Source: Thermoplasmata archaeon (GTDB lineage Archaea > Thermoplasmatota > Thermoplasmata > Thermoplasmatales > Thermoplasmataceae). Taken from it: a stretch of DNA of 42,310 nucleotides. The stretch is from assembly GCA_021818675.1 (NCBI GenBank), contig JAKATR010000026.1:1-42310 (forward strand), in the 5' to 3' direction. Below, one piece after another: positions 1 to 10,557 of the stretch. Under the pieces are notes generated by a model. The model did not search any database and was not told the origin of the DNA. It was given only the letters and a program-made list of their open reading frames with translations. Both the position numbers and the translations under genes were made by a program. How positions within the stretch are numbered: position 1 is the stretch's first letter; each line of letters starts with the position of its first letter.

Positions 1-31
1 TGGCCTGATCCAGGAATAGGAGCGTGACAAA

Positions 32-541
32 ATGGGTCTCTTTGACAAAATAAAAAATCCATTACACAAAGAGACCGCAGCAGCACAGCCATTTCCAGGG
101 GTGCCGAATGCAAATATTGGCAGTCCAGCCAATCAAATGCAGTCTTTAACTCCTGGAACTCTAGAACCTTCCCAGGAACAGAAACTCATCGATGGACTGA
201 ACAGAAGAATGGGAAACATGGAGAATGAAGTGGGAAAGATGTCTACTTTACTTGAATCCCTTAAACGGGGATTTCAGGAATCAGGAGACAAATTAACCAT
301 GATTTCAGAAAATGTGAAGATGGTGGTATCCCTATATGAAGTGGTATCCAAAGACTTCAACCCTTTCCTGGACAATACCCCAGATGAGATAAAGGAGATA
401 ACTGAAGAACTTCGAAAAGAGCTAATGGGCCTGAAGTCACTTATAGAATCTGCGCTTGAGGATTTGAGGGAGCTCTACGGAACTCCTGATCTCAACCAGA
501 TCTTTAAGACAATAGAACAGGAGGATTTAAATGATAAATGA
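32..541 (+). CDS. arlC: Archaellum accessory protein ArlC/FlaC-like
   Basis: First ORF of a run ending in arlF-G-H-I-J; coiled-coil followed by 'VVSLYEVVSKDFNPFLD', typical of FlaC/FlaD N-terminal regions. Confidence 0.75.
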   Translation: MGLFDKIKNPLHKETAAAQPFPGVPNANIGSPANQMQSLTPGTLEPSQEQKLIDGLNRRMGNMENEVGKMSTLLESLKRGFQESGDKLTMISENVKMVVSLYEVVSKDFNPFLDNTPDEIKEITEELRKELMGLKSLIESALEDLRELYGTPDLNQIFKTIEQEDLNDK

Positions 542-1220
542 AGCAATGAAAGGATACGTGGATGAAAAAATCAAGAATCTTTCGGAGCAAGCTCCGCACT
601 TTGTTCTTGAAGAATTGAAACAGAGAATTATAAACTCTCAGAAAAAGTTCTCCAAGGACGATATTGATTCACTCTTTCAGAGCATAACAGAGAACTATTC
701 CGCACAGAAAGAAAAATCCCTTGTTGGAAAGGTCGACAAACTCTTTGAGGAAATTTCAGCAATAGAAAAAATGCTCACTCCGGGTAAGTCTAGAAATCTT
801 CAGGAAAGTGACAGGAAAGATACAGAGAAAAAGCCCAAACTCGTGGAAAGACCCTTTTTAGCCCCAAAACTGGAAAAGGTCGGAGATGATGTTGTATCAC
901 TTGTCATTGCCTTGAGGTGGCTTGAGTTCCTGCTGGATAACTATGGCCCTGAGAATACTCTCGATGTCCTGGATTATTATGAGAATCTGGGATGGATATC
1001 TTCCACAGTTAAGGAACAGATGACACGGTTCACTAAAATGACTGGAATGCTTGGACCGGTACAGGAATACAAGATAAAACCCACCATCCAGGATCATGTC
1101 ATTACCATGCTGTTCATCGAAAAACTTAACGGAGAAGAGGTAAACAGAGAGCTAATCGAAACGCTGGAAAGAGAGTTTAGAAGCCTTAAGAAGGGGGTTG
1201 ACGAACTTTATGGGATTTAG
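531..1220 (+). CDS. arlD: Archaellum accessory protein ArlD/E (FlaD/E)
   Basis: C-terminal 'LRWLEFLLDNYGPENTLDVLDYYENLGWISSTVKEQM' resembles the FlaD/E domain; overlaps arlC and sits upstream of arlF. Confidence 0.8.
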   Translation: MINEAMKGYVDEKIKNLSEQAPHFVLEELKQRIINSQKKFSKDDIDSLFQSITENYSAQKEKSLVGKVDKLFEEISAIEKMLTPGKSRNLQESDRKDTEKKPKLVERPFLAPKLEKVGDDVVSLVIALRWLEFLLDNYGPENTLDVLDYYENLGWISSTVKEQMTRFTKMTGMLGPVQEYKIKPTIQDHVITMLFIEKLNGEEVNRELIETLEREFRSLKKGVDELYGI

Positions 1221-1632
1221 CTATGCAGTTGCTGTGGTAATTTTGCTAAGCTCCTCCCTCATTTTTTTTGGTTTAGTTTACGATCAATTTCAAACTGGCA
1301 ATGTTCAGCTTGATAATTCACTTACAAATAAAAATAAGATTATATGCGGACTTGAAAATTCAAAGGTTTCAGTGTCCAATTACTCCGTGATTAAAGGAGT
1401 TTCAGAATTTAACATAACAATTAATATGACAAATAATGGCAGTGTGGCACTCACAATGTCTCAATCAAATGTGCTGGTAAATGGTACGGAAGTAAGCTTC
1501 ATTTACTCAAATAATTACTTTCTTCCATTAATGAAAGAATCTATATCGGTAAGCTATGCAAGCGGAAATGCTTCCGTTTTAATCATATTCAACACAGGAT
1601 ATGAAAAATACATTCAGGTGGTTTACAAATGA
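1210..1632 (+). CDS. arlF: Archaellum protein ArlF/FlaF
   Basis: N-terminal single TM segment 'MGFSYAVAVVILLSSSLIFFGLVYD' plus beta-rich domain; position between arlD/E and arlG. ATG at 1210 preferred over TTG at 1198. Confidence 0.75.
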   Translation: MGFSYAVAVVILLSSSLIFFGLVYDQFQTGNVQLDNSLTNKNKIICGLENSKVSVSNYSVIKGVSEFNITINMTNNGSVALTMSQSNVLVNGTEVSFIYSNNYFLPLMKESISVSYASGNASVLIIFNTGYEKYIQVVYK

Positions 1633-2081
1633 GTTCAACGGGAATATCCGAACTCATATTTTTCATTGCTACGTTAATAGTAACGGCTTCTGTGGTAGGC
1701 GCGCTTGCATACCAGACATCAGATCTTACCATCGGTATGAAAAACTCTTCCACCCAGGTTTCGTCCATGCTCGATGATAATTTCAAAATAATTAATGATC
1801 CATCTCAGATACCTTATAAACAGGGAGTTGGATATACTTTCTACATTAAGAATATTGGAACCCAGGCCTTTTATTTTACAAACAACACTGTGAATGTCAT
1901 GATCAACGGAAGTGAAATAATGAATTCCCAGCTACTCTTCAGCAACCCCGGGAATAATGGTAGTTTAATACCGGGACAGGTTGGTATCATTGTGGCAAAT
2001 GTTACACTATCTCCTGGTTATTACACATTGACCATAACAATATATAATGGAATCAGCAAACAGCTAATTTTTGAGGTGTGA
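1629..2081 (+). CDS. arlG: Archaellum protein ArlG/FlaG
   Basis: N-terminal TM segment 'SELIFFIATLIVTASVVGALAY' plus beta domain; gene order F-G-H. Confidence 0.75.
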   Translation: MSSTGISELIFFIATLIVTASVVGALAYQTSDLTIGMKNSSTQVSSMLDDNFKIINDPSQIPYKQGVGYTFYIKNIGTQAFYFTNNTVNVMINGSEIMNSQLLFSNPGNNGSLIPGQVGIIVANVTLSPGYYTLTITIYNGISKQLIFEV

Positions 2082-2755
2082 AAATGTATTTGAATTTTGG
2101 ATTGGAAAGCGATGAACTTGAAAAAAGAATGGGCGGAGGTCTGTACCAGGGGCAGATAATTACCGTTATGGGGGGCGTTGGTGATGGAAAAACCCTTTTT
2201 TCCATAAGACTTGCTTATGGCCTGGTTAAAAATGGAAATACCGTTGCCTATGTTTCATCTCAATTCCCAATCAGGGAATTTATATCTGAGAGCGAAACAC
2301 TAGGTTATCCTCTCTTTGATTCTATAATGAATGACAGGGTTACTTACCTAACATCTGTTTTTGTGCTTATGAGAGCAAGGAAGCCTACCATTGAAGAGAT
2401 ACTTTTGAACCGGAAAATTGGGGAGAAGAATGTGGTGATCCTGGATTCACTTCAGGAGGGAATGTTCAAAGATTTTGAACCCGTCCAGTTTTACAGTTCG
2501 CTCAGGAAGTTCTCAGAGGGAAGAATTGTAATGGTTACATTGAACCCTTCAGATTTTGATGAGCAAACTCTGCTAAAAATACACCAGCTTTCAACGACAG
2601 TTATCAGCCTGAATTCTAAGGATATGCTTGGTGAAAGAAAGCATATAATAGACCTAATAAAATTTCCAATGGCAAGGCACAGTTTTCAGCAGACAATTCC
2701 TTACAGGATTGAACCTGGAAGGGGTCTCATAGTGGAAATATCCAGCGTGTCCTGA
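2078..2755 (+). CDS. arlH: Archaellum ATPase-like protein ArlH/FlaH
   Basis: RecA-like fold with Walker A 'GGVGDGKT'; directly upstream of arlI. Confidence 0.85.
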   Translation: MKMYLNFGLESDELEKRMGGGLYQGQIITVMGGVGDGKTLFSIRLAYGLVKNGNTVAYVSSQFPIREFISESETLGYPLFDSIMNDRVTYLTSVFVLMRARKPTIEEILLNRKIGEKNVVILDSLQEGMFKDFEPVQFYSSLRKFSEGRIVMVTLNPSDFDEQTLLKIHQLSTTVISLNSKDMLGERKHIIDLIKFPMARHSFQQTIPYRIEPGRGLIVEISSVS

Positions 2756-2764
2756 GGCGAAAAG

Positions 2765-4384
2765 ATGGAAGCAGGAATAAGATCAGATACCCTGGAACAG
2801 GCTGTCAGCAGGAATCCTCATCTATATAACCATCTGGTGAAATACAGGAATGAGAGGCAGCGAACTCCGAACTTTGTTACGGTACCTGATTCTTCATTGA
2901 AGTCGATGAAAGAATTTGATATTATTTATCCTGTGGGTGACCCCATATTCATCCATGTTTACAGAATAGACGGAGAACAATTCTACGAAACCATAGAGCC
3001 TGAATTATCCATAGAAGAATCTGAGTTTCTTGAAAGAATTCTTGAACTCATATTGCAGAGAGCAGCAGAATTTCCTGCACCGAAAAATGAAAGTGAACTG
3101 GAAAAAAGCATAGATATCCTCTTCTCAAAGGTCGTGTCTATTGGGGGGAGCAATAAAATTTCAGGTTCCAGAGCAACCGTTACTCAGGAGTTTTTCCCTA
3201 GATTGTTATATCATCTCAAAAGAGATGTTGTGGGTCTCGGACCAATTGAACCGCTTATCCGGGATCCAAACATAGAGGATATAAGTGGGATTGGTCCCTC
3301 AGACGTGTTTATTGTCCATAAAATATTCGATACATTGAAAACCTCCATAGTTTTCGGCAGTATGGAGAGACTTGCCATTTATTCAAAGAGATTGAGTGAA
3401 CGAATCGGGAGACCGGTCAGCGATAAGGTACCCATAGTGGATGCAACATTGCCAGATGGCTCAAGGCTTTCAATTGTGTATAGTAGTGATGTTTCAATCA
3501 GAGGTCCAAGTTTCACCATCAGGAAATTCTCGGATATTCCTATCAGTATCATTCAACTTGTGAAATACAACACCATGTCTGCTGAGGAAGCTGCTTACCT
3601 ATGGTTAGCGCTTGAATATGGACAGAGTGTTTTCGTTTGCGGTGAGACTGCCAGTGGAAAAACAACGGTTGTCAATGCCCTTGTTCCCTTTATAAGACCG
3701 GAGGCAAAAATATTCAGCGCAGAGGATACTCCGGAAATCAGATGCCCACAGCCTGCGTGGCAACAGCTTGTCACCAGAGAAAGGGGTGCAGAAGAAAGCA
3801 GGGTAACTCTTTTTGATCTGCTGAAAACGGCATTAAGGTCCAGACCAAATTACATCATAGTTGGAGAAATTAGAGGAGCAGAAGGATCCATGGCGTTTCA
3901 GGCCATGCAAACAGGACATCCGGTCATAGCAACATTTCACGCTGCATCGGTCAAGAGAATGATACAGAGATTTACAGGTACTCCAATCAATATACCTGTT
4001 ACATTTATGGATAATCTCAATATTGCCCTTATCCAGCAGGCAGTTTATGTGAATGGGAAATTTTTGAGGAGAACAACAAGCATAAATGAGATAGAAGGCT
4101 ATTATGAGGAATTAAACGGCGTTTCAACTAAACAGGTCTTCCAGTGGGACCCCACAACAGATAAGCACCTTTTCAGAGGTATGAACAATTCATATATACT
4201 TGAAAGAAGAATTGCCCAGACAGCTGGTCTTCCTGATCCAAAGATCATTTATGATGAACTTTTTAAACGGGCCAGAATAATAGAGTTGCTAATTAAAAGG
4301 AATCTAAACAGTTACTTCGAGGTGTTCGAAGCCATAAAGAAATTCTATCATCAGGGGGAGGGGGCTATCCTGGCAGGTAATTAG
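2765..4384 (+). CDS. arlI: Archaellum motor ATPase ArlI/FlaI (type II/IV secretion ATPase family)
   Basis: Walker A 'GETASGKTT', 'FSAEDTPEIRCPQPAWQQLVTRE', 'RPNYIIVGEIRGAE' (Walker B), 'TFHAASV' His box. Confidence 0.93.
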   Translation: MEAGIRSDTLEQAVSRNPHLYNHLVKYRNERQRTPNFVTVPDSSLKSMKEFDIIYPVGDPIFIHVYRIDGEQFYETIEPELSIEESEFLERILELILQRAAEFPAPKNESELEKSIDILFSKVVSIGGSNKISGSRATVTQEFFPRLLYHLKRDVVGLGPIEPLIRDPNIEDISGIGPSDVFIVHKIFDTLKTSIVFGSMERLAIYSKRLSERIGRPVSDKVPIVDATLPDGSRLSIVYSSDVSIRGPSFTIRKFSDIPISIIQLVKYNTMSAEEAAYLWLALEYGQSVFVCGETASGKTTVVNALVPFIRPEAKIFSAEDTPEIRCPQPAWQQLVTRERGAEESRVTLFDLLKTALRSRPNYIIVGEIRGAEGSMAFQAMQTGHPVIATFHAASVKRMIQRFTGTPINIPVTFMDNLNIALIQQAVYVNGKFLRRTTSINEIEGYYEELNGVSTKQVFQWDPTTDKHLFRGMNNSYILERRIAQTAGLPDPKIIYDELFKRARIIELLIKRNLNSYFEVFEAIKKFYHQGEGAILAGN

Positions 4385-4385
4385 T

Positions 4386-6032
4386 ATGCATGAGGCAAAA
4401 CGTCTTGGAGCTTTAACCGGTATTGAATTCAGTACGAAGGGCGTTGCAGTTGTATTGATATTCACACTGATTTCCGCAATATTTTTTCCATTGTATATTG
4501 AAACGAAGAGTACTGAATATGTGATTCTTGCATCAATATCCATGTCAATGCTCCTCTATGGACTTTTAAACCCAATAGTTCAGAGACAGAACAGGAAAAT
4601 AAACATTGATGGGTCCATTCCATTCTTTATTACAGCATTTGCAACACTGGCCGTAAGTGGAGCAGACAGAGTGGCTATACTGAAGATACTTGCAAAGAAG
4701 GAAAAATTAGGATATATAAATGAAGAACTCAAGAAGATAGTAAATCTTACTCAAAACTGGAAAATGAGTCTTGGAGAGATATCTAATTTTCTGGCAGAAA
4801 GGACTCCAAGTGATCTTTTTGCGGATTTTCTTTCAAGACTTGGCCAGGCAACAGATAGCGGTCAAAACTTCGAAGAATTCCTGAAAACGGAAACAAGCAC
4901 GGTAATGGCGAACTATGAAAATAACTATGTTTCAGCCTTATATTCTTTTGACCTTTTCAAGGATATTTACATTTCGATGCTTCTGGCTTTCGCCTTTATG
5001 ATAGCTTTCATCATGATAATGCCCATTCTTATCCCGGTAAATATGGATGTAATGATGATCCTTGCAATCCTCGCCATGGTAATGGGAGAAAGTATGATCG
5101 TAGTTGGTATCAAAACGGTGCTTCCCTATGATCCAATCTGGCAAAGGACCGGTATTAAGACAAATACAGAAACTGTACTGAAGATCTGGTTTATTGGCTT
5201 CGGATTAATGACATTAGGTCTCCTTGCAGTATTTTTCCTTACCCCATTTTTTTCCTCTATTCCCTTTTACGTTTTGTTTGCAATTGCCATAACCCCTCTG
5301 GCAATACCAAGCATAATAGGATCAAATACCGAAAAGGAAATTATGAAGAAAGAGGATATGTTTGGCAGTTTTATCAGGGCCCTCTCAGGGTCTGCATCCT
5401 CCAGAGGAAATATAATAATAGAAGCGCTTGGCGAAATACAGCTTCATGATTTTGGAAAGCTTACCAAAAATATTAGAGATTTATACAAGAGACTTGTCTA
5501 TAGAATCAACACCCTCATAGCATGGAAGGATTTCAGTGCCGACACTGAATCCAGGCTTGTAGAGGTATTTTCTGAATCGTTTTCGGAGAGTGTTGAGCTT
5601 GGATCAGATGCACAAAAATGCGGAGATATCGTTGCCGATAATTTCGATCGCGTGACAAGAATGAGAAAAAGAAGGCATTCCAGTATCAGCAGTTTTATTG
5701 GGGTTATGTATGGTATTTCTGCAGGTCTTGCCTTTGCTCTCTCAATATCTTATGCTATCTTGGGATTTATAGGAGGAATATTCAGCACGTTTCCAACCAG
5801 TTTTATCAATGATCTGGGAATTTTCGTTGCCCAGCCTTCGAGTACTATGTTCACGGTAGAACTGTTCATAGTTATTATCCTGTTTATGCACGCCTTCGTT
5901 GCCGGTACCGCATTGAAGGTTGGCGATGGTGGAAAGCTGATACATGGACTCCACCATTTTGTGGCAATGGTATGGCTCATATCGATCACAATGATCGGAA
6001 CCAACATCGTGGTTTCCCATTTGCTGATCTGA
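4386..6032 (+). CDS. arlJ: Archaellum membrane platform protein ArlJ/FlaJ (T2SSF family)
   Basis: Polytopic membrane protein directly after arlI with duplicated T2SSF-like cytoplasmic regions. Confidence 0.88.
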   Translation: MHEAKRLGALTGIEFSTKGVAVVLIFTLISAIFFPLYIETKSTEYVILASISMSMLLYGLLNPIVQRQNRKINIDGSIPFFITAFATLAVSGADRVAILKILAKKEKLGYINEELKKIVNLTQNWKMSLGEISNFLAERTPSDLFADFLSRLGQATDSGQNFEEFLKTETSTVMANYENNYVSALYSFDLFKDIYISMLLAFAFMIAFIMIMPILIPVNMDVMMILAILAMVMGESMIVVGIKTVLPYDPIWQRTGIKTNTETVLKIWFIGFGLMTLGLLAVFFLTPFFSSIPFYVLFAIAITPLAIPSIIGSNTEKEIMKKEDMFGSFIRALSGSASSRGNIIIEALGEIQLHDFGKLTKNIRDLYKRLVYRINTLIAWKDFSADTESRLVEVFSESFSESVELGSDAQKCGDIVADNFDRVTRMRKRRHSSISSFIGVMYGISAGLAFALSISYAILGFIGGIFSTFPTSFINDLGIFVAQPSSTMFTVELFIVIILFMHAFVAGTALKVGDGGKLIHGLHHFVAMVWLISITMIGTNIVVSHLLI

Positions 6033-6193
6033 ATAAATGAAAGGAAGTGTATACATTCTGCAAGTTGCAGACATAAGAAACTATGGTGTAAATTCCTATT
6101 ATTTTATTTATTCTTCATAACCGGTTAATGCTCAATGCTACACGAACCTAAGGATTTCGCTGAATTTTGTAATCTGCATTAAGATGTGCAAAG

Positions 6194-6205
6194 TAATATA
6201 TATCT
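6194..6205 (+). promoter_or_regulatory. Putative TATA box for the TPR protein gene
   Basis: 'taatatatatct' about 20-30 nt upstream of ATG 6225, consistent with a leaderless archaeal promoter. Confidence 0.5.
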
Positions 6206-6224
6206 TTAATATTGTAGTAATTCG

Positions 6225-9200
6225 ATGGCAGATGAACCAGCAGATGCGGTTTCAGATAAAAGAGTGATATCTGCGCTTGATAGTGTGATAAAATCAAACA
6301 ATTCAGTTGAGAAGGGAGAAAGATTAAAGAATCTTTTAAAGCTTTTAAACGAACAGGATGTTCAGAGAGTATTTCAGACCAATGAAAAGGCCAGAGAGAA
6401 GCTGTCATTACTTGCTGATTCCATTGTCTTGAATTATCCGGAGCTTGCAGATCCGGGAATTATAGAGGTCTTCATGCATGCAGACATGCGTAGGGAAAAT
6501 CTCATTCTGGATTATATGAAATCTATCGTTATGACAAGCAATCGCGAACTCGCAGCAAAATTCCTCAAGAGTGAAACGATTATACCAAACCTCCCCACTT
6601 CTTCCGATCTTATGAAGAAAATGGCCTTTATGACAGATGATTATGAACATGCATCAATAATATTTTCAATGAATGGGAGGTTTGACAGGGAACTCTTTTC
6701 TGAGTATGTATCGGGAAGACAGACAGAGGTAATCAACTCCATAATAATTAAAAATTTCAGAGAAAAAGAAAAATTTATGGAACTTGCAGAGTTTTTAAAG
6801 CTTTTAAGAATAGCTACTAATAACCCGGCATACACTATTGAACTTGCCTCAACATTCAGAAAGCTTGGAGACATTAACGCAATGAAGGATGTTCTCAGCA
6901 GCATCGATGTAAGAAAAGTGAGTGATGGGGCACAGAAGAATTCTCTTGCTGAATTGTACAGTCAGGCTGGCGAAAATGAACTTGCCTTAACTGTTTCTAA
7001 CGAACTCCTGAATTCTGGATTTGAAACTCAGGGGATTATATTTGTAAAAGCAAAGTCTCTTCTCTCGCTGGATAAACCTGAAGAATGTCTATATTTTCTA
7101 CAGCAAAAAGAGGAAATCTGCAAAAAGAACGATGAATTGCTTCTGCTGCTATGCAGTGCAGGTGAACGTATTAATAACTACAGAGTGCCCCTTGATATTT
7201 TAACAAATGCACAGGATATTATTCATGGGAATCGATTTCTCTGGAAATACTACATCATATTTTTGGCAAAGGATTCAAAATTCGATCTGGCAAACAAAAA
7301 ACTGGCTGAAATGGAAAAACTGTTTCCAGATTCAAGGGAAGTGCTTGAAGCAAAGCTCTTCGTACAATCTACCCTGAATAAAGAATCGGATGCTTTGAAC
7401 ACCGCCCAAAGGATTTTTGAAAATGATCCTGGTGATGATAAATCTGCAAGACTTCTTTTGAATTCTCTTTATTCCAGCAAGAGTTATAAACAATTCATAG
7501 AATTCTATGATAAGGCGATCAATGAGAATGTGATTTCCCAATTCAGGCCAATGGCCGCATCTGCACATCTGTTTGTTGACGGTGTGGATGCAATGGTGCA
7601 GTATGTGAAGAAATATTCTGTAAATATTTCTGAAGGGCATGTGGCAGATGCCCTCATAGAAACTATAAGAACAGAAGAACATATAAGGGAAATTCAACGA
7701 TTAAGAGAATTTGTTTCCCCCTCTGAAATTACAATGATTAATTACATAATAGCATGGGCTAAGGGGATTCAATTAGATGTAGAAGAATTAAAAAATATAG
7801 TTAGTGCTTCCTGTTCAGAAAAACTGGCTGCCATAATCAGCCTCCCGGCAATTATAAATGATCCAAATTCTAGTATTGACCAGAACGTTTACAAATGCGG
7901 CAAAAATCTCATTGATCCCATAAAGGAAACTATTACCTCTATTAAAAAGGGTGCCATGCTTAAAAGCATTGAAGATTATCCGTATCTTAACTACCCCAAT
8001 ACTCAGATTCTTATTTCCATGAAACGGTTTAAGGAAGCCTCAGAAACACTGATAAAATCAACTAACCCAAGAAACCCTGACCCATATTACTATTATCTGG
8101 AAGGGGTGATTTCCGGAGCTCAGGGAAACACAGGTAATGCTTCTAAAAACCTTGAAAAAGCTCTATCTTTATTGGATTCGGCAACGTTTAGAAGTTACCT
8201 TCTCATAGAATATTTGAAATCTAGAGATGATAAACGTGCTATTGCAGAGACTGAAAAGATAATTAAAATGGGTGGTTTTGATGTACTTCCATTTTCTGAA
8301 ATATATGAATTTACAAGGAAAATGTCTGCTGAAGTTAGCAGCAACATTATTGATCTTTTCGATTACTCGGGAAAAGATAATATCTTCACACTAAGAATCA
8401 GGAGGGATCATTACATTGAAATCATGGATGATCCCAAAGCCATTGAGGTTTCCAAAAATATAATTTCAATGAAAGAAAGAAACGCCCGGGACGTTATGAC
8501 GTACCTGGCCGTACTGAAACGATCAGGAAAAGGGTCTATGATCGAGGAAGTCATTGAAATTCTATCTGGTACTGATTTGAATGGAGAGATTCACGCAAGT
8601 TTTGGAGATTATTATCAATCAAAAGGCGAATTTGAAAACGCAATATATCACTATGATAAAGCTGATGCAGAAGGATTTGAACCGGACAGGATGCCAGGTT
8701 ATGCTGACTGTCTCATTGAACTGGGTAAGTATGGTGAGGCCTCCAAAGTTATCTCCAGAATGAAAGAAAAAGGCATTCTGGAGGCAAAGCTGTATTTGAG
8801 ATCCGGGGAAATAGAAAAGATAGTCAATATACTGAAAAACAAGAAGACCAGAGCACCTTCAGATGATGAAATCTATTCCTTCATAACTTTGACCCTATGG
8901 AAAAATTCTGAAGTCAGGAACAGTCTCATATCTCTCTATGAAAGAGATGGTAATCCAGTTCTTGGTAAGTTAATAGTCAGGAAACTGCTGGATTCCAGAG
9001 AGACAGAAAAGGCGATTCAAATTATGAAGAACATTCTGAAGAACGCCCCGAATGATATTGAAAACATTATTTTGCTTTGTGAAACACTGGCAAAACTTGC
9101 CAGAGAGGAGGAAGCGAATGTAATCCTGAAGAAGCTTCTTAAGGAAAATTTAAAGGCTGAAGATCTCAAACAGCTATTCACAACATTTACTGAAATAAAC

Positions 9201-9923
9201 TTTAATGCCAGAATGTTTGAAACTGTTATGAAGGGCTTTGAAGATTATCCAATGCTCATAAACAAAGATTCAATAAACTACATAATTCGATCTATGATCG
9301 AACTTGAATTTTATGATCGGGCTGAAAAACTGATATCCAAACTTCATAATAAGATGATACCACAGGAACGTTTTGACGAATATGAAGAACTCCTGAGAAA
9401 AAGAGAAGAATTTGCAGAAGTTCTCTATTTTGCTGTTCGTATCATGAAGCTTGAATTCAAAGCAGGGAGAAAACTCGATCAGAGGGAGGCTTTAATTAAG
9501 GCTGAGATACCTGTAGAAATTGCAAATGAAGTCTTTCAGTTTTTTAAAGAATTGGATGAAGAGGTCAAATTGCCATCAGAAGCTTTTGATGCTCTGGCAA
9601 AGGAAACTCTGAAACTTATCAGGAAGAAGACCAACATAAGAAGCATCAATGAGGTTACAATATCAGTTCTATTCAATATGATGCAGAGAAAAGACCCTGT
9701 TGTTGCCAGGAATCTTTACATTTACATAAGAAGAATGCTTAAGGAAAAGAGAAAACCAAAGATCGATGATGAGGATTTGAACAGGATGATGAGGATAGCA
9801 ATGAAGGAAAATTTAGTGCCAGACCCTTTAAATATCATAGCCAGATTTGATATAGGTCTCAACAGATCGTTGGATCTCCTCGCACTAATGGATTATGTAT
9901 CAAAAATGAATCCGTGGAGATAA
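6225..9923 (+). CDS. Large TPR/helical-repeat protein (1232 aa), function unknown
   Basis: Repeated helix pairs such as 'GDYYQSKGEFENAIYHYDKADAEGFEPDRMPGYADCLIELGKYGEASKVI'; no catalytic motif or TM segment recognised. Confidence 0.75.
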   Translation: MADEPADAVSDKRVISALDSVIKSNNSVEKGERLKNLLKLLNEQDVQRVFQTNEKAREKLSLLADSIVLNYPELADPGIIEVFMHADMRRENLILDYMKSIVMTSNRELAAKFLKSETIIPNLPTSSDLMKKMAFMTDDYEHASIIFSMNGRFDRELFSEYVSGRQTEVINSIIIKNFREKEKFMELAEFLKLLRIATNNPAYTIELASTFRKLGDINAMKDVLSSIDVRKVSDGAQKNSLAELYSQAGENELALTVSNELLNSGFETQGIIFVKAKSLLSLDKPEECLYFLQQKEEICKKNDELLLLLCSAGERINNYRVPLDILTNAQDIIHGNRFLWKYYIIFLAKDSKFDLANKKLAEMEKLFPDSREVLEAKLFVQSTLNKESDALNTAQRIFENDPGDDKSARLLLNSLYSSKSYKQFIEFYDKAINENVISQFRPMAASAHLFVDGVDAMVQYVKKYSVNISEGHVADALIETIRTEEHIREIQRLREFVSPSEITMINYIIAWAKGIQLDVEELKNIVSASCSEKLAAIISLPAIINDPNSSIDQNVYKCGKNLIDPIKETITSIKKGAMLKSIEDYPYLNYPNTQILISMKRFKEASETLIKSTNPRNPDPYYYYLEGVISGAQGNTGNASKNLEKALSLLDSATFRSYLLIEYLKSRDDKRAIAETEKIIKMGGFDVLPFSEIYEFTRKMSAEVSSNIIDLFDYSGKDNIFTLRIRRDHYIEIMDDPKAIEVSKNIISMKERNARDVMTYLAVLKRSGKGSMIEEVIEILSGTDLNGEIHASFGDYYQSKGEFENAIYHYDKADAEGFEPDRMPGYADCLIELGKYGEASKVISRMKEKGILEAKLYLRSGEIEKIVNILKNKKTRAPSDDEIYSFITLTLWKNSEVRNSLISLYERDGNPVLGKLIVRKLLDSRETEKAIQIMKNILKNAPNDIENIILLCETLAKLAREEEANVILKKLLKENLKAEDLKQLFTTFTEINFNARMFETVMKGFEDYPMLINKDSINYIIRSMIELEFYDRAEKLISKLHNKMIPQERFDEYEELLRKREEFAEVLYFAVRIMKLEFKAGRKLDQREALIKAEIPVEIANEVFQFFKELDEEVKLPSEAFDALAKETLKLIRKKTNIRSINEVTISVLFNMMQRKDPVVARNLYIYIRRMLKEKRKPKIDDEDLNRMMRIAMKENLVPDPLNIIARFDIGLNRSLDLLALMDYVSKMNPWR

Positions 9924-9925
9924 TT

Positions 9926-10534
9926 ATGTTCAGAGGTTCAGTTTTCAGTAAAAATGAATTTGTCGATATTATTACTGCAGTCGTCGTTTTAGGAAGCGCT
10001 TTTACAATTGCTCTTACTGCTGATTTTAACGTTGCAGTTAACAGTTACTTTACCCTTTATTATTTGGTTCCAATTGGTTTTCTGGGTGCAATAACAGCAT
10101 TTCTCATGCATGAATTGGCCCACAGGCAGATGGCCATAAGATATGGTGGTTCTGCCCATTTCAGGCTCTGGCCCATGGGGTTGCTGCTTTCCCTTATTAC
10201 CAGCCCTTTTGGCTTCCTGTTCGCGGCTCCCGGAGCTGTGCAGATATATGCCATAGACAGACCCCAGCATATTGGTATTGTTGCTCTGGCTGGACCTGCT
10301 ACTAACCTTATCCTTGGAATATTATTTATGGCAGCTTCCTCTGCGCTTACAGGATTTGCCCACGGCATAACTCTTTACGTCGGAGAAATTAATGCAATAA
10401 TGTGCCTTTTCAACCTTATTCCAATTCCACCACTTGATGGTTTCAAGATCCTAAAATGGGATTTCAGGCCATACCTGATTCTAATATCTTTAGCAATATT
10501 AACTGAAATATATATTGTAAGAGGATTGATTTAA
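9926..10534 (+). CDS. M50-family site-2-protease-like membrane metalloprotease
   Basis: 'HELAHRQMA' (HExxH) and 'NLIPIPPLDGFKIL' (second metal-binding motif); several TM segments; starts 2 nt after the TPR gene stop. Confidence 0.88.
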   Translation: MFRGSVFSKNEFVDIITAVVVLGSAFTIALTADFNVAVNSYFTLYYLVPIGFLGAITAFLMHELAHRQMAIRYGGSAHFRLWPMGLLLSLITSPFGFLFAAPGAVQIYAIDRPQHIGIVALAGPATNLILGILFMAASSALTGFAHGITLYVGEINAIMCLFNLIPIPPLDGFKILKWDFRPYLILISLAILTEIYIVRGLI

Positions 10535-10557
10535 GAAAAATAAAAAATTATTGTATT

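Noticed and set aside
6057-6071. TCTGCAA-G-TTGCAGA inverted repeat after arlJ
   Set aside because: Arms with a 1-nt centre cannot form a normal hairpin loop, and the length is within chance expectation; possible binding site but unsupported.
4938-6074. ORFs antisense to arlJ (4938..5144, 5742..6074, 5750..6007)
   Set aside because: They mirror the coding strand of a well-supported gene and have low-complexity His/Tyr-rich translations; shadow ORFs.
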